Of a DNA stretch of 64,000 nucleotides, positions 25,521-33,555 are shown piece by piece. The position numbers were made by a program, and so were the translations under genes. The notes under the pieces were generated by a model, which saw nothing but the letters and a program-made list of their open reading frames with translations, was not told where the DNA came from and made no database searches. How positions within the stretch are numbered: position 1 is the first letter of the stretch; every line of letters begins with the position of its first letter. Origin of the DNA: an uncultured Caulobacter sp. (GTDB lineage: Bacteria > Pseudomonadota > Alphaproteobacteria > Caulobacterales > Caulobacteraceae); the NCBI RefSeq assembly GCF_947036865.1, contig NZ_CAMQSF010000001.1, forward strand, positions 186,001 to 250,000, in the 5' to 3' direction.

Positions 25521-26003
25521 CTATCCGATCGCGGTGATCTCGATCTCGCCGCCCGGCGCCGGCGAGACCTCGCCGACGGCCCTGCCCAGCAGAGCGCGGG
25601 CGATCGGCGCGACATAGGACACCGTGCCCTGCGCGGGGTCCGCCTCGTCCTCGCCGACGATGCGGAAGGTCTGCACCCGGCCGTCCTCCCGCTCGAAGGT
25701 CACGCGATCGCCGAACTGAACCAGGGTGCGGTCCGGATCGCGCTCCATCAGCTGAGCCGTGGCGCGGCGCGAGGACCAGTAGCGCAGGTCGCGGGTGGCG
25801 CGCGCCATGGCCGTGCGGTCGCCATCGGCGGCGCCGCCGGCCGCCTGGGCGGCCGCATAGGCCACGCGGGCGGCGGTCAGCTCGGCCTCGATCTGGGCCA
25901 GGCCCTCGGGCGTGACCAGATTGGGATGCGGCGAGACCGGGCGATCGGGCAGATCGGCCGCGAAGGCTTCGCTGTCGCCTTCCTTGGTGAAGGCGACGCT
26001 CAT
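25521..26003 (-). CDS. GreA/GreB family elongation factor-like protein
   Basis: From ATG 26003 the 160-aa product has an N-terminal helical hairpin (L-V-T-P-E-G-L-A-Q-I-E-A-E-L through A-Q-L-M-E-R) and a C-terminal GreA/GreB domain (F-G-D-R-V-T-F, then L-L-G-R-A-V-G-E). The family acts in the RNA polymerase secondary channel to rescue stalled complexes or compete with other factors. The acidic hairpin tip is not the usual D-x2-E pair at an obvious position, so cleavage activity is uncertain. Confidence 0.78.
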   Translation of the reverse strand: MSVAFTKEGDSEAFAADLPDRPVSPHPNLVTPEGLAQIEAELTAARVAYAAAQAAGGAADGDRTAMARATRDLRYWSSRRATAQLMERDPDRTLVQFGDRVTFEREDGRVQTFRIVGEDEADPAQGTVSYVAPIARALLGRAVGEVSPAPGGEIEITAIG

Positions 26004-26176
26004 CGGAAAAGGTCTCGGATCATGGGAAAGCCTGCGACGCGTACGGATGAAACGGCGTCGGAAGCCTAACGCGTCTTCGAGCCGATTAGCTCCCCGGACG
26101 CGACGGTTCAAGCGATCGGCGGGCGGCGCCCGAGAATTCGGAGCGACCGGCCCGCCGTTTCACAGCTCAATCGGTC

Positions 26177-26287
26177 TTACAGAACGACGCCGGCGACAGC
26201 GGCGGCGACGCCCAGGGCGATGACCAGGAAATAGCCGGCGGCCAGACGGTCGAAGGCGTTTTCGAAGGCGTTCAGGGTGCGTTGCAT
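26177..26287 (-). CDS. 36-aa single-span membrane microprotein
   Basis: ATG 26287 is preceded by GAGGGAC at a good distance, and the frame ends with TAA 26177. The product has a polar, amphipathic start (M-Q-R-T-L-N-A-F-E-N-A-F) and a hydrophobic segment of about 20 residues to the end (A-A-G-Y-F-L-V-I-A-L...). Gene-like Shine-Dalgarno, a single membrane span and divergence from the TetR gene support it as real. Function is unknown. Confidence 0.55.
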   Translation of the reverse strand: MQRTLNAFENAFDRLAAGYFLVIALGVAAAVAGVVL

Positions 26288-26424
26288 ATCCAGTCCCTCA
26301 AGTTCGTGTCCAAGCCCCCGATGGGCCCTTAGCCCGCCAAGGCGGCGAACCAATCTGGACGGTGCTTAGATAGCAGCAATCTGAACGGCGTCAAGATCAA
26401 TCTTTACAGTGCTTGGATGAAAAT

Positions 26425-26450
26425 TTAGAAAGGTGCTGTTACAGTGAGCC
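26425..26450. promoter_or_regulatory. Candidate TetR operator with repeated TTACAGTG
   Basis: The region between the microprotein and the TetR gene is locally AT-rich (26370-26440). TTACAGTG occurs at 26404-26411 and again at 26439-26446, the second inside CTGTTACAG, a small perfect palindrome next to the GTG start. Such sites would suit autoregulation by the TetR protein. Confidence 0.35.
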
Positions 26451-27073
26451 CGATGAGCAACGCGACCGCCGAATCCCGCCCCTACCACCATGGCGACCTG
26501 AGCCGCGCCCTGGTCGACGCCGCCCGCAAGATCCTGGAGACGGAGGGTCCGGCGGCCCTGTCGTTGCGCGCCGTCGCTCGCGAGGCCGGGGTCAGCCCCG
26601 CCGCGCCGTATCACCATTTCAAGGATAAGGCCGAGCTCCTGGAGGCCGTCGCCCACGAGGGGTGGCACGAGTTGGACGAGGCGCTGGCCAAGGCCCGCGC
26701 CGAGACCGCCGAACCGCGCGCGCGGATGAGCAATCTGGGCGTCGCCTATGTCTGCTTCGCCCGCGATAACCCGGCCCTCTATCGGGTCATGTACGATCGC
26801 TCGCGCGACAAGGTCGCCTTGCCTGAACGCCTGAGGGAAGACGGCGCCTATTGTCAGGTGCGCGAAACCATCAACGAGAACGCCGGCGGTCATGTGAGCG
26901 ACATCGACCTGGAGCTGGCCACCATCGCCGCCTGGTGCGCGGGTCACGGTCTGGCCGAGATGATCGGCTTCAAACAGTTCGCGCCGCTGAAGGCGCAGCT
27001 GGGTGGCGAGGAGGCGTTCCTGCGCGCCGTGTTCGAGCACCTGGGCATGTTCGCGAAGTTCAACCAGGGCTGA
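26444..27073 (+). CDS. TetR/AcrR family transcriptional regulator
   Basis: The 209-aa protein has an N-terminal TetR helix-turn-helix (Y-H-H-G-D-L-S-R-A-L, then V-A-R-E-A-G-V-S-P-A-A-P-Y-H-H-F-K-D-K) and a C-terminal ligand domain of the WHG type. GTG 26444 has AAGG ten bases upstream; ATG 26453 is an alternative without one. Its divergent neighbour is a 36-aa membrane protein and its downstream neighbour is gluQ, which starts 8 bases after its stop. The ligand is unknown. Confidence 0.88.
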   Translation: MSPMSNATAESRPYHHGDLSRALVDAARKILETEGPAALSLRAVAREAGVSPAAPYHHFKDKAELLEAVAHEGWHELDEALAKARAETAEPRARMSNLGVAYVCFARDNPALYRVMYDRSRDKVALPERLREDGAYCQVRETINENAGGHVSDIDLELATIAAWCAGHGLAEMIGFKQFAPLKAQLGGEEAFLRAVFEHLGMFAKFNQG

Positions 27074-27080
27074 GCCTGGC

Positions 27081-27923
27081 GTGACCTTCGTCACCCGGTT
27101 CGCCCCTTCGCCCACGGGCCTTCTGCATCGCGGCCACGCCTTCTCGGCGCTCACGGCTTTCGCGGCCGCGCGCGAGGTCGGCGGTCGCTTCCTGCTGCGC
27201 ATCGAGGACATCGACGCCACGCGCTGCCGGCCCGACTACGACGCGGCGATCGGCGAGGACCTGGCCTGGCTGGGCCTTGCCTGGGAAACGCCGGTCCGCC
27301 GACAGTCGCGGCATCTGGCCGAATACCACGCCGCCATCGAGACCCTGCGCGAGCGCGGCCTGGTCTATCGCTGCTTCAAGACGCGGAAGGAGATCGACAT
27401 CGGTCGCGCGCCGCACGAGCCGGCGGCTCCCTATGTCGGCGCGCCGCTCGCCGCCGATGAGGAGGCCGAGCGCCTGGCGCGCGGCGAGCCGTTCGCCTGG
27501 CGGCTCTCGCTGGCGGCGGCGCGGGCGGCGCTGGACGGCTTCGAGGGCCTGACCTTCGTGGAAGAGGGCGCCGGCCCCGACGGCGAAACCGGCCTCATCC
27601 AGGCCCGACCCGAGACCGCCGGCGACATTGTCCTGGCGCGCAAGGACGTCGGCGTCGCCTATCACCTGGCCGTGGTGCATGACGACGCCCTGCAGGGGGT
27701 CACCCACGTGATCCGGGGGCGCGACCTCTTCGAGGCCGCCCATATCCAGCGCCTGCTACAGGCGTTGCTGGATTTGCCGACCCCGACCTATCGGCACCAC
27801 GGCCTTCTGGTGGGGCCGGACGGCAAGCGCTACGCCAAGCGGGACAAGGCTCAGACGCTGCGCGAGCTGCGGACGGCGGGAGTGAGCGCGGGCGAACTGC
27901 GAGCGGAGCTCGGATTTCCTTGA
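27081..27923 (+). CDS. gluQ: Glutamyl-Q tRNA(Asp) synthetase GluQRS
   Basis: From GTG 27081 the 280-aa protein matches a truncated glutamyl-tRNA synthetase without anticodon-binding domain: R-F-A-P-S-P-T-G-L-L-H-R-G-H (HIGH-type motif), R-I-E-D-I-D, and K-R-Y-A-K-R-D-K near the end as the KMSKS equivalent. GluQRS attaches glutamate to queuosine 34 of tRNA(Asp). The cysteine/tyrosine zinc-binding set of the E. coli enzyme is not obvious apart from Y-R-C-F near residue 97. It follows the TetR gene closely. Confidence 0.88.
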   Translation: MTFVTRFAPSPTGLLHRGHAFSALTAFAAAREVGGRFLLRIEDIDATRCRPDYDAAIGEDLAWLGLAWETPVRRQSRHLAEYHAAIETLRERGLVYRCFKTRKEIDIGRAPHEPAAPYVGAPLAADEEAERLARGEPFAWRLSLAAARAALDGFEGLTFVEEGAGPDGETGLIQARPETAGDIVLARKDVGVAYHLAVVHDDALQGVTHVIRGRDLFEAAHIQRLLQALLDLPTPTYRHHGLLVGPDGKRYAKRDKAQTLRELRTAGVSAGELRAELGFP

Positions 27924-27928
27924 AACCG

Positions 27929-28014
27929 GATTTCCCCGCGAAAGCGGGCACCCAAGCGGACGATCAAGGCGACCTCGGAAACACCGCTTGGATCCCCGCT
28001 TTCGCGGGGAAATC
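27929..28014. repeat. REP-like inverted repeat (GCGAAAGC type)
   Basis: Two 31-base arms (27929-27959 and 27984-28014) are near-perfect inverted copies, each with an inner hairpin CCCCGC-GAAA-GCGGG. They lie between the convergent stops of gluQ and the winged-helix regulator and can act as a two-way terminator. The design (outer CCAAGC/GCTTGG plus inner palindrome) parallels the elements at 47.3 and 59.3 kb. Confidence 0.75.
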
Positions 28015-28023
28015 GGTGAAAGG

Positions 28024-28338
28024 TCAGCCCGCGCCCCCCGCCTGCTCCACCAGTTGGCCCATGGCCTTCAGATAGCGCGCGAACGCCGCCCGCCCGGCCT
28101 CCGTCAGGCGCGCGCGGGTCAGCGGCTTGCGACCGACGAAACTCTTGTCGATGGCGACATAGCCGGCCTCCTCCAGCTTGCGCAGGTGGACCGAGAGGTT
28201 GCCCTGGGTCACGTCCAGCAGGTCTTTCAGCTCGGTGAAGTCGGCGACCTCGGCCGTGGCGAGATAGGCGACGATCCCCAGCCGCACCCGGCCATGGATG
28301 ACGTCGTCGAGCCCGCTGATGTCGAACGGGGGCGCCAC
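28024..28338 (-). CDS. Winged-helix transcriptional regulator (HTH_34-like)
   Basis: The 104-aa single-domain protein has R-V-R-L-G-I-V-A-Y-L, L-L-D-V-T-Q-G-N-L-S-V-H-L-R-K-L-E-E-A-G-Y-V (recognition helix) and a basic wing, matching the short ArsR/MarR-like winged-helix group. The start is GTG 28338, 7 bases after the stop of the membrane protein. As the last gene of a three-gene run starting with an acyltransferase, it may repress its own operon through the palindrome at 30267-30289. Confidence 0.82.
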   Translation of the reverse strand: MAPPFDISGLDDVIHGRVRLGIVAYLATAEVADFTELKDLLDVTQGNLSVHLRKLEEAGYVAIDKSFVGRKPLTRARLTEAGRAAFARYLKAMGQLVEQAGGAG

Positions 28339-28345
28339 GATGATC

Positions 28346-28978
28346 TCAGGACGCCGGCCGCAGGGCCTGGCGCATCATGTAGAAGCCCGGCGCGGCCATG
28401 AACGCGAACAGGCCGAAGCCGGCGATCAGCAGATAGAGGTCGGCGCGCTCGATCAGAAGGCCCATGGCCACCCCCGAGACGATCCATCCGATGGCCACCG
28501 CCAGCATCCAGATCCGCCGACGCAGCATGAAGGTCACCTGCCAGACCGCGCCCTGCAGGATGAACACCACCGCCGGATGGAACAGCCAGTAGTGGAAGTC
28601 CCCGTGACGGCCGGCGGCGGCGGCGAACACGATCACAAGCGCCAGATTGGCGATGCCGGCGGCCGAGAAGGCGGCGTTGACGGCGCGGTTTGCGACGCCG
28701 CGCCGCGCGTTCTTGCGATCGAGGATGATGACGATGGTCATCAGCACCAGAAAGACGGCGGTCGGCGCCCAGGCCATCACCGCGCCGCCGACCGCGCCAA
28801 GGCTGAACACGCCGCGTTCCTGGGCGAAATAGACCAGGGTCTGGACGCCGTAGAGCACGCCCGCCGCGCCGTATAGGGCCCCGCCGGCCACGCCCAGGCC
28901 GCCGCGCTCGGCGCCGCCCTCGGCCAAGCCGCGCAGGAAGGCCAGATCCTCTTGGACGGTCTTCAGGTCGTCGTTCAT
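28346..28978 (-). CDS. Multi-span membrane protein of unknown function
   Basis: The start is ATG 28978, giving 210 aa. After a polar N-terminus (E-D-L-A-F-L-R-G-L) there are about six hydrophobic segments. I do not recognise the family, but genes for such proteins often precede short winged-helix regulators of the HTH_34 type, as here. It lies 32 bases after the acyltransferase gene, so the three are probably co-transcribed. Confidence 0.75.
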   Translation of the reverse strand: MNDDLKTVQEDLAFLRGLAEGGAERGGLGVAGGALYGAAGVLYGVQTLVYFAQERGVFSLGAVGGAVMAWAPTAVFLVLMTIVIILDRKNARRGVANRAVNAAFSAAGIANLALVIVFAAAAGRHGDFHYWLFHPAVVFILQGAVWQVTFMLRRRIWMLAVAIGWIVSGVAMGLLIERADLYLLIAGFGLFAFMAAPGFYMMRQALRPAS

Positions 28979-29010
28979 GCCAGTCCCTTTCAGCGCCGCA
29001 TCATGGACGG

Positions 29011-30228
29011 TCACAGGATTCGTCCCAACAGCGGCGCGCGGCGCAGGGCCATGCTCGTCAACCAGCTCAGGACCACCGCGCCGCCGAACACCGCGCAGCC
29101 CTTGGCCAGGCCGCCCCAGGCTTGCGGCAACAGCAGCCAGCCCAGCCAGGCGACGAAGACATAGTGGGTCAGATACATGCCGTAGGCGTTGGCTTGCAGG
29201 CTCTTGCCCACGGCGCCGGTCCGATGGACGAAGCGCAGGAAGAAGGCCAGCGCGGCATACGACAGGGTCGCGCACGACAGGCAGAACATCACGCCGCCGA
29301 CCGCGTTCAGCAACGTCAGCGACGGCGGGTGGGGCGAGAAGGCGACGATCATGGTCGCGACGACGCCGATCACCGGCAGGGTCGGCGCCAGCTGCCACAG
29401 CCACCAGCGCCTGGCGAGCTTGCCCTCGGGGTCGGTCAGCCCTTGGCCCACGCCCACCGCGCCGACGGCGACGCCGGCCAGGAAATAGACGAAATAGTGC
29501 CCAACCCGCGCGGTCTGGACCAGGAAGGGTCCGACCATCGTCCAGTGGCCGAACGGCGTGGTCATCACCAGCGGCAGATAGGTCAACAGGCTGGCCGCGA
29601 CCAGGCCGACGAAGAACCGGCCGGGCTTGGCGTCCGCGCCCTGGGCAAGCCGTCCCAGATCGTCGGTGATCCCGGGAAACAGGGCGTGGACCGCCGCGAT
29701 GACCGCGCCGAAGGCCAGCAACACCCACAGGAACCAGGCCGGCCCGCTGGGCCAGAACGGCAGATGGAGCCAGGCCTGGGCATAGGCGAGCGCCGACGGC
29801 GCGCCGCCGGACTGCAGCCAGGCCGGATAATAGGCCAGCGGCGCCAGCAGGCCGACGGCGAACACGAACGGGACGCCCAGCCGGATCGCCCGCGCGCGCA
29901 GGAACCCGCCCCCGCCCCTGGCCTTCAGGCCCTCCGCGACGAACAGCCCGGAGATGAAGAACATAAGCGACATGAAGAAGAGGTCGTTGACCAGGGTCAG
30001 CAGCCCCCAGCCGCCGAACTTTTGAGGGTCCACGACCGGGAAGGCCGTCCACAGGATCGGCTGGGCGTCGAACGCCTTCGGGGTCGGCGCGTACGGGTGA
30101 TAGGTCAGCACCGCGTGGTGCGCGATCACCAGCAGGGTGACGAAAGCGCGCAGGGCGCCGATCGGGGCGTTCCGTTCGCCCGAGCGGGCGACGGCGGATC
30201 TTTCGGTGGCGCTGAGCGGCGCGTGCAT
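29011..30228 (-). CDS. Acyltransferase 3 family membrane protein
   Basis: The 405-aa protein has about ten membrane segments with the acyltransferase-3 features: A-L-R-A-F-V-T-L-L-V-I-A-H-H-A-V near the start (catalytic-type histidines) and an F-F-I-S-G-L-F segment. I chose ATG 30228 (GGAGC upstream) because the longer start at 30267 would place the coding region in the palindromic operator. Such enzymes transfer acyl groups to glycans, peptidoglycan or lipids. It heads an operon with a membrane protein and a winged-helix regulator. Confidence 0.82.
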   Translation of the reverse strand: MHAPLSATERSAVARSGERNAPIGALRAFVTLLVIAHHAVLTYHPYAPTPKAFDAQPILWTAFPVVDPQKFGGWGLLTLVNDLFFMSLMFFISGLFVAEGLKARGGGGFLRARAIRLGVPFVFAVGLLAPLAYYPAWLQSGGAPSALAYAQAWLHLPFWPSGPAWFLWVLLAFGAVIAAVHALFPGITDDLGRLAQGADAKPGRFFVGLVAASLLTYLPLVMTTPFGHWTMVGPFLVQTARVGHYFVYFLAGVAVGAVGVGQGLTDPEGKLARRWWLWQLAPTLPVIGVVATMIVAFSPHPPSLTLLNAVGGVMFCLSCATLSYAALAFFLRFVHRTGAVGKSLQANAYGMYLTHYVFVAWLGWLLLPQAWGGLAKGCAVFGGAVVLSWLTSMALRRAPLLGRIL

Positions 30229-30266
30229 GGGGTGTGCTCCGGCTTGGTTGCCGCAGGTATGGATCA

Positions 30267-30289
30267 ACTAGTTTATTTTGTAAACTAGT
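30267..30289. promoter_or_regulatory. Perfect palindromic operator upstream of the acyltransferase operon
   Basis: ACTAGTTTA and TAAACTAGT form perfect 9-bp arms around TTTTG. The AT-rich site stands out in this GC-rich DNA and lies 39-61 bases before the chosen acyltransferase start, where a repressor would cover the promoter. The co-transcribed winged-helix gene at 28024-28338 is the natural candidate to bind it. Confidence 0.55.
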
Positions 30290-30339
30290 CTCCGATGACC
30301 CTACGGCCTGAAGCGTTCGCGAGCGTGGCCGCGCGGGAG

Positions 30340-31680
30340 TCAGTTGACGAAGATGACCTCGGCGCGCAGGCCGGGCTTGGCGTCGGACAACGTGATCCTC
30401 GCGTCGTGCAGCTTCACGACGGCCTCGACCAAGGCCAAGCCCAGGCCGCTGCCCGGCGCCGAGCGGCTCGTTTCCAAGCGGTAGAAGCGATCAAACAGGC
30501 GAGCGTGTTCGCCCGCGGGGACCCCGGGCCCGTTGTCGACAACCCAAAGCGCCGCGGCGTCGCCGACACCACCGATTTCCACCCGAATGTCCGCGCCCTC
30601 GCCCGCGTGGCGAAGCGCGTTCTCGACGAGGTTGACCAGCATCTGGGTCAGCAGCTCGACGTCGCCCTCGATGACGGGATCGGCATCGCCCACCAGCCTG
30701 AGGGACTGGCCCGCCTCCTCCGCCGACGGCGTGAAGGCGTCCACCACCACCGCGGCCAGGTCGCGAAGCCGAACCGTACGAAAGCCCGCGCGCCGCGCCC
30801 TGCTCTCGATCTGGGAGATCCTCAGCAGCGCGGCGAAGGTCTCCAGGATGGCGTCGAGGTCGCGCAAGGCGCCGTTGATCGATTCGGCGCTTTCGCGCTC
30901 GGACGTCTGCAGGGCCTCGAGGCGTTGGCGCAGACGCGTCAGGGGCGTGCGAAGATCATGGGCGATGTCGTTGGAGACCTGTTTCAGGCTCTCCATCAAT
31001 CCGCCGATGCGATCGAGCATGCGGTTGAACGTGTGGGCCAGGCGATCAATCTCGTCGCTCTCGCCGCGCGCCGGCACGCGGCGGGTCAGGTCACCGTCGA
31101 TGATGGCTTCCGCCGTGCCGGAAATGGCCGACAGGCGGCGATGGACGTCGCGGCTGAAGGCCAGACCGCCCACGACACCCAAGAGCACGACGCCGATCAA
31201 GGCCGCCGCGAAACCTCGCAAGACGACGGCGTCGAGCGTCTCGATCTGTTCCTCGTCGTCCCCGACGACCAGACGATAGCCGCCGGGCAGGACCGTCGTC
31301 AGCACGCGGACCGGCTCAACCTCGCCGTCGGTTTGCGTGGCGCTGATCGTCGCCCATCCGGGGGCGGCGACGGCCCCGGAGAAGGGACCGACCAGAGCGC
31401 GGCCGTCCGGGCCGATCAGCCCATAGTCGAGCGCCCCGGGTGTTCTGTCGCGCTCGCGCAAGGCGTCCAGCCCGCCCTGAAGACCCTCCGTCGCGAACTC
31501 CTGCTTGAGCGCGGCCGCCTCCGAGCGGATGCGCGTTTCGAACTGCTCCAACAGAGCCGCGCGTGTGCTGTAGAGCGTGAGAACGCCGAGCAGCACCACC
31601 GAAAGCGCGAAACCGGCGGTGTAGACGATCGCGAGGCGAAGACTGGTGGAGCGGAACACTAGTCGGGCTCGCGCAGACAA
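30340..31680 (-). CDS. Sensor histidine kinase
   Basis: The 446-aa inner-membrane kinase has a first membrane segment at about 14-36, a periplasmic domain of some 110 residues, a second membrane segment near 155-175 and a HAMP domain. A HisKA box (N-D-I-A-H-D-L-R-T-P-L near 240) and an ATPase domain (N-A-L-R-H, D-N-G-P-G-V-P, G-S-G-L-G-L-A-L-V) follow. It overlaps the response regulator gene by 22 bases and is transcribed after it and the PepSY gene, so it is the cognate kinase. Confidence 0.92.
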   Translation of the reverse strand: MSARARLVFRSTSLRLAIVYTAGFALSVVLLGVLTLYSTRAALLEQFETRIRSEAAALKQEFATEGLQGGLDALRERDRTPGALDYGLIGPDGRALVGPFSGAVAAPGWATISATQTDGEVEPVRVLTTVLPGGYRLVVGDDEEQIETLDAVVLRGFAAALIGVVLLGVVGGLAFSRDVHRRLSAISGTAEAIIDGDLTRRVPARGESDEIDRLAHTFNRMLDRIGGLMESLKQVSNDIAHDLRTPLTRLRQRLEALQTSERESAESINGALRDLDAILETFAALLRISQIESRARRAGFRTVRLRDLAAVVVDAFTPSAEEAGQSLRLVGDADPVIEGDVELLTQMLVNLVENALRHAGEGADIRVEIGGVGDAAALWVVDNGPGVPAGEHARLFDRFYRLETSRSAPGSGLGLALVEAVVKLHDARITLSDAKPGLRAEVIFVN

Positions 31681-32336
31681 TAGCCCGCCCCCCGTATCGT
31701 GTGGATCAGTTCCTGGTCGTGGTTCCGATCAACCTTGCCCCGCAGCCGGCTCATATGGCTCTCGACGATGTTGGTGCGGGGGTCGAAGTGGAATCCCCAG
31801 ACGCTCTCCAGAAGCATGGTGCGCGTGACCACCCGGCCAGCGTTGCGCATCAGGTATTCCAGCAGCTGATATTCGCGCGGCTGCAGGTCGATGCGCCGGC
31901 TCGCGCGAGTGACGGACCGCTTCAGCAGATCCAGGCGGAGGTCCGCGACCTGCAGAGCCAGGACGACGTCTTGCGGCGGCGGCCGGCGCGCCAGCGCGTT
32001 CACGCGCGCCAGCAACTCGGCGAACGCAAACGGCTTGACCAGATAGTCGTCGCCGCCGGCTTCCAGCCCCTCGACCCGATCGTCTATGCCGCCGAGGGCG
32101 GTCAGCAGAAGCACAGGCGTCTTGACGCCCGCCGACCGGATGGTCCGCAGGATGGCCAGACCATCGATCTGCGGCAGCATGCGGTCGAGCACGATAACGT
32201 CATAAGGCTCCCCGGCGGCCAGCATCAGGCCCGACCGGCCATCGGCGGCATGGTCCAGGGTATGACCCACTTCGGACAAGGCGCGCCGCAAATAGGCGGC
32301 GGCTTCCTTGTCGTCCTCGACCAGCAGAATCTTCAT
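31659..32336 (-). CDS. OmpR/PhoB family response regulator
   Basis: The 225-aa protein has a receiver domain with E7/D8/D9 acidic pocket, phosphoacceptor D51 (V-L-D-R-M-L-P), T/K switch residues (L-L-T-A and V-K-P-F) and a C-terminal winged-helix (R-E-Y-Q-L-L-E-Y-L-M, then R-G-K-V-D). It sits between a PepSY protein and the partner kinase. Targets are not known; regulators coupled to small PepSY proteins often respond to cations or envelope stress. Confidence 0.92.
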   Translation of the reverse strand: MKILLVEDDKEAAAYLRRALSEVGHTLDHAADGRSGLMLAAGEPYDVIVLDRMLPQIDGLAILRTIRSAGVKTPVLLLTALGGIDDRVEGLEAGGDDYLVKPFAFAELLARVNALARRPPPQDVVLALQVADLRLDLLKRSVTRASRRIDLQPREYQLLEYLMRNAGRVVTRTMLLESVWGFHFDPRTNIVESHMSRLRGKVDRNHDQELIHTIRGAGYCLREPD

Positions 32337-32363
32337 GCCGGTATCGTGCTCTCCCGCCGCGCG

Positions 32364-32672
32364 TCAGTCTTTGTCGTTATCGAGTCCGTTCTCGAGCACC
32401 TTACCGTCCGCCGCGTCGACCCCGACCTCGTACTTCTTGCCGTCGGCGCCCACCACGTCGAAGGTGTAGCGCAGCCCGCTGCCGCCCTTTTCCTTCTCCA
32501 GTTCGCGATCCTTGATCGTTCCGGGGCGAGCCTTCAAGGCGATGGCCTCGGCTTGCTCCATCGACACCTTCGCCAATTTCGCGAGCTCGTGGCCGGCATA
32601 GGGCTTGCCCCCTTGGGCCAGCGCCGGCGTGACGCCCAAAGCGAGCGCGGCGGCCAGAATCAACTTCTTCAT
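32364..32672 (-). CDS. PepSY domain periplasmic protein
   Basis: The 102-aa product has a signal peptide (cleavage near A-L-A-Q) and one PepSY domain: I-A-L-K-A-R-P-G-T-I-K-D-R-E-L-E-K-E, Y-T-F-D-V-V, then Y-E-V-G-V-D-A-A-D-G-K-V-L. PepSY proteins inhibit proteases or modulate sensor kinases in the periplasm. It is the first gene before the response regulator and kinase, with 27 bases between, so it may be the regulated output or a feedback sensor. Confidence 0.85.
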   Translation of the reverse strand: MKKLILAAALALGVTPALAQGGKPYAGHELAKLAKVSMEQAEAIALKARPGTIKDRELEKEKGGSGLRYTFDVVGADGKKYEVGVDAADGKVLENGLDNDKD

Positions 32673-32826
32673 GTGGCGTCTCTCTCAAATCGCGACCCCT
32701 CGGGAGGCCGCTGGCCTGACCGGTATCGGCGACCTCGCCTTCGCGGGCGATGACCATGACATTACCGATTCCCAACCGAGCGCCTCGCGATCGGCATGCG
32801 GAGAAGTCCCGCGAGGCCGACAGGCG

Positions 32827-33555
32827 CTATCGCGTCCAGTATCGATACCGATAGGCCGCCTCGAACCCTTCGTCGGCGTACAGCGCGATCGCCGGGGCGT
32901 TGTCGTCCTCGACCTGCAGCCAGGCGCGGGCGGCGCCCAGGGTCGCGGCCTCGGCCAGAAGGGCGCGGAGCACGCGGCGGGCCAGGCCTCGGCGGCGATG
33001 GTTCGGGGACGTACGCATGCCGAAGACGCCGACATGGCCGCCGCCGATCGCGCTGGCGCCGATGGCGGCCGGGACGCCATTGATGTCCAATCGCGCGAAG
33101 CGGGCCGGCGCCGGAATGCGCGCCAGGGCCTCCAGGCGCTCACGGCCGTCCTCGGGATCGCCGGCCGTGGCGGTGAACACCGTCTCGAAGGTCGCGTCGG
33201 GCGCGGCGGTCAGGCGCACGGCGGCGTCCCCTTCTCCGCCCGTGGGCCCCAGCATGACGAGCGTTTCCTTGGCCGGGGCGTAACCGCGCGCGGCCAGGCG
33301 CTCGGGCAGATTGACCGGCGCGGTCACCCCATCCGTCAACTTGAAGCGCGCCGGCAGGCTCCGCGCGGCGAACCACGCCTCGACCGCTTCGAGCGCCGCT
33401 TCGGGGTCCCGATCGGGCGCGTCCAGCGGCCAGCAGGCGTTGATCCGCAGAGACCGGCCGGAGGACGCGTTCAGCCGCCAGCCGCCCAGCCGCGCCCGTT
33501 CCCGAGCCGGCCAGGCGTCGTCGGCCAGGGCCTCGAGCGTGGCGGCGTCGATCAC
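32827..33555 (-). CDS. GNAT family N-acetyltransferase
   Basis: The 242-aa protein has its GNAT fold in the C-terminal half: the acetyl-CoA loop R-T-S-P-N-H-R-R-R-G-L-A-R (motif A, R/Q-x2-G-x-G/A variant) near residue 185, followed by L-Q-V-E-D-D-N-A-P-A-I-A-L-Y. The GTG start at 33555 overlaps the tlpA stop (GTGA), implying coupling to the thioredoxin-like gene. The substrate is unknown. Confidence 0.82.
   Translation of the reverse strand: MIDAATLEALADDAWPARERARLGGWRLNASSGRSLRINACWPLDAPDRDPEAALEAVEAWFAARSLPARFKLTDGVTAPVNLPERLAARGYAPAKETLVMLGPTGGEGDAAVRLTAAPDATFETVFTATAGDPEDGRERLEALARIPAPARFARLDINGVPAAIGASAIGGGHVGVFGMRTSPNHRRRGLARRVLRALLAEAATLGAARAWLQVEDDNAPAIALYADEGFEAAYRYRYWTR

Noticed and set aside
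27929-28014. CRISPR-like array
   Set aside because: Only two inverted arms, no direct repeats with regular spacers and no cas genes in the window.
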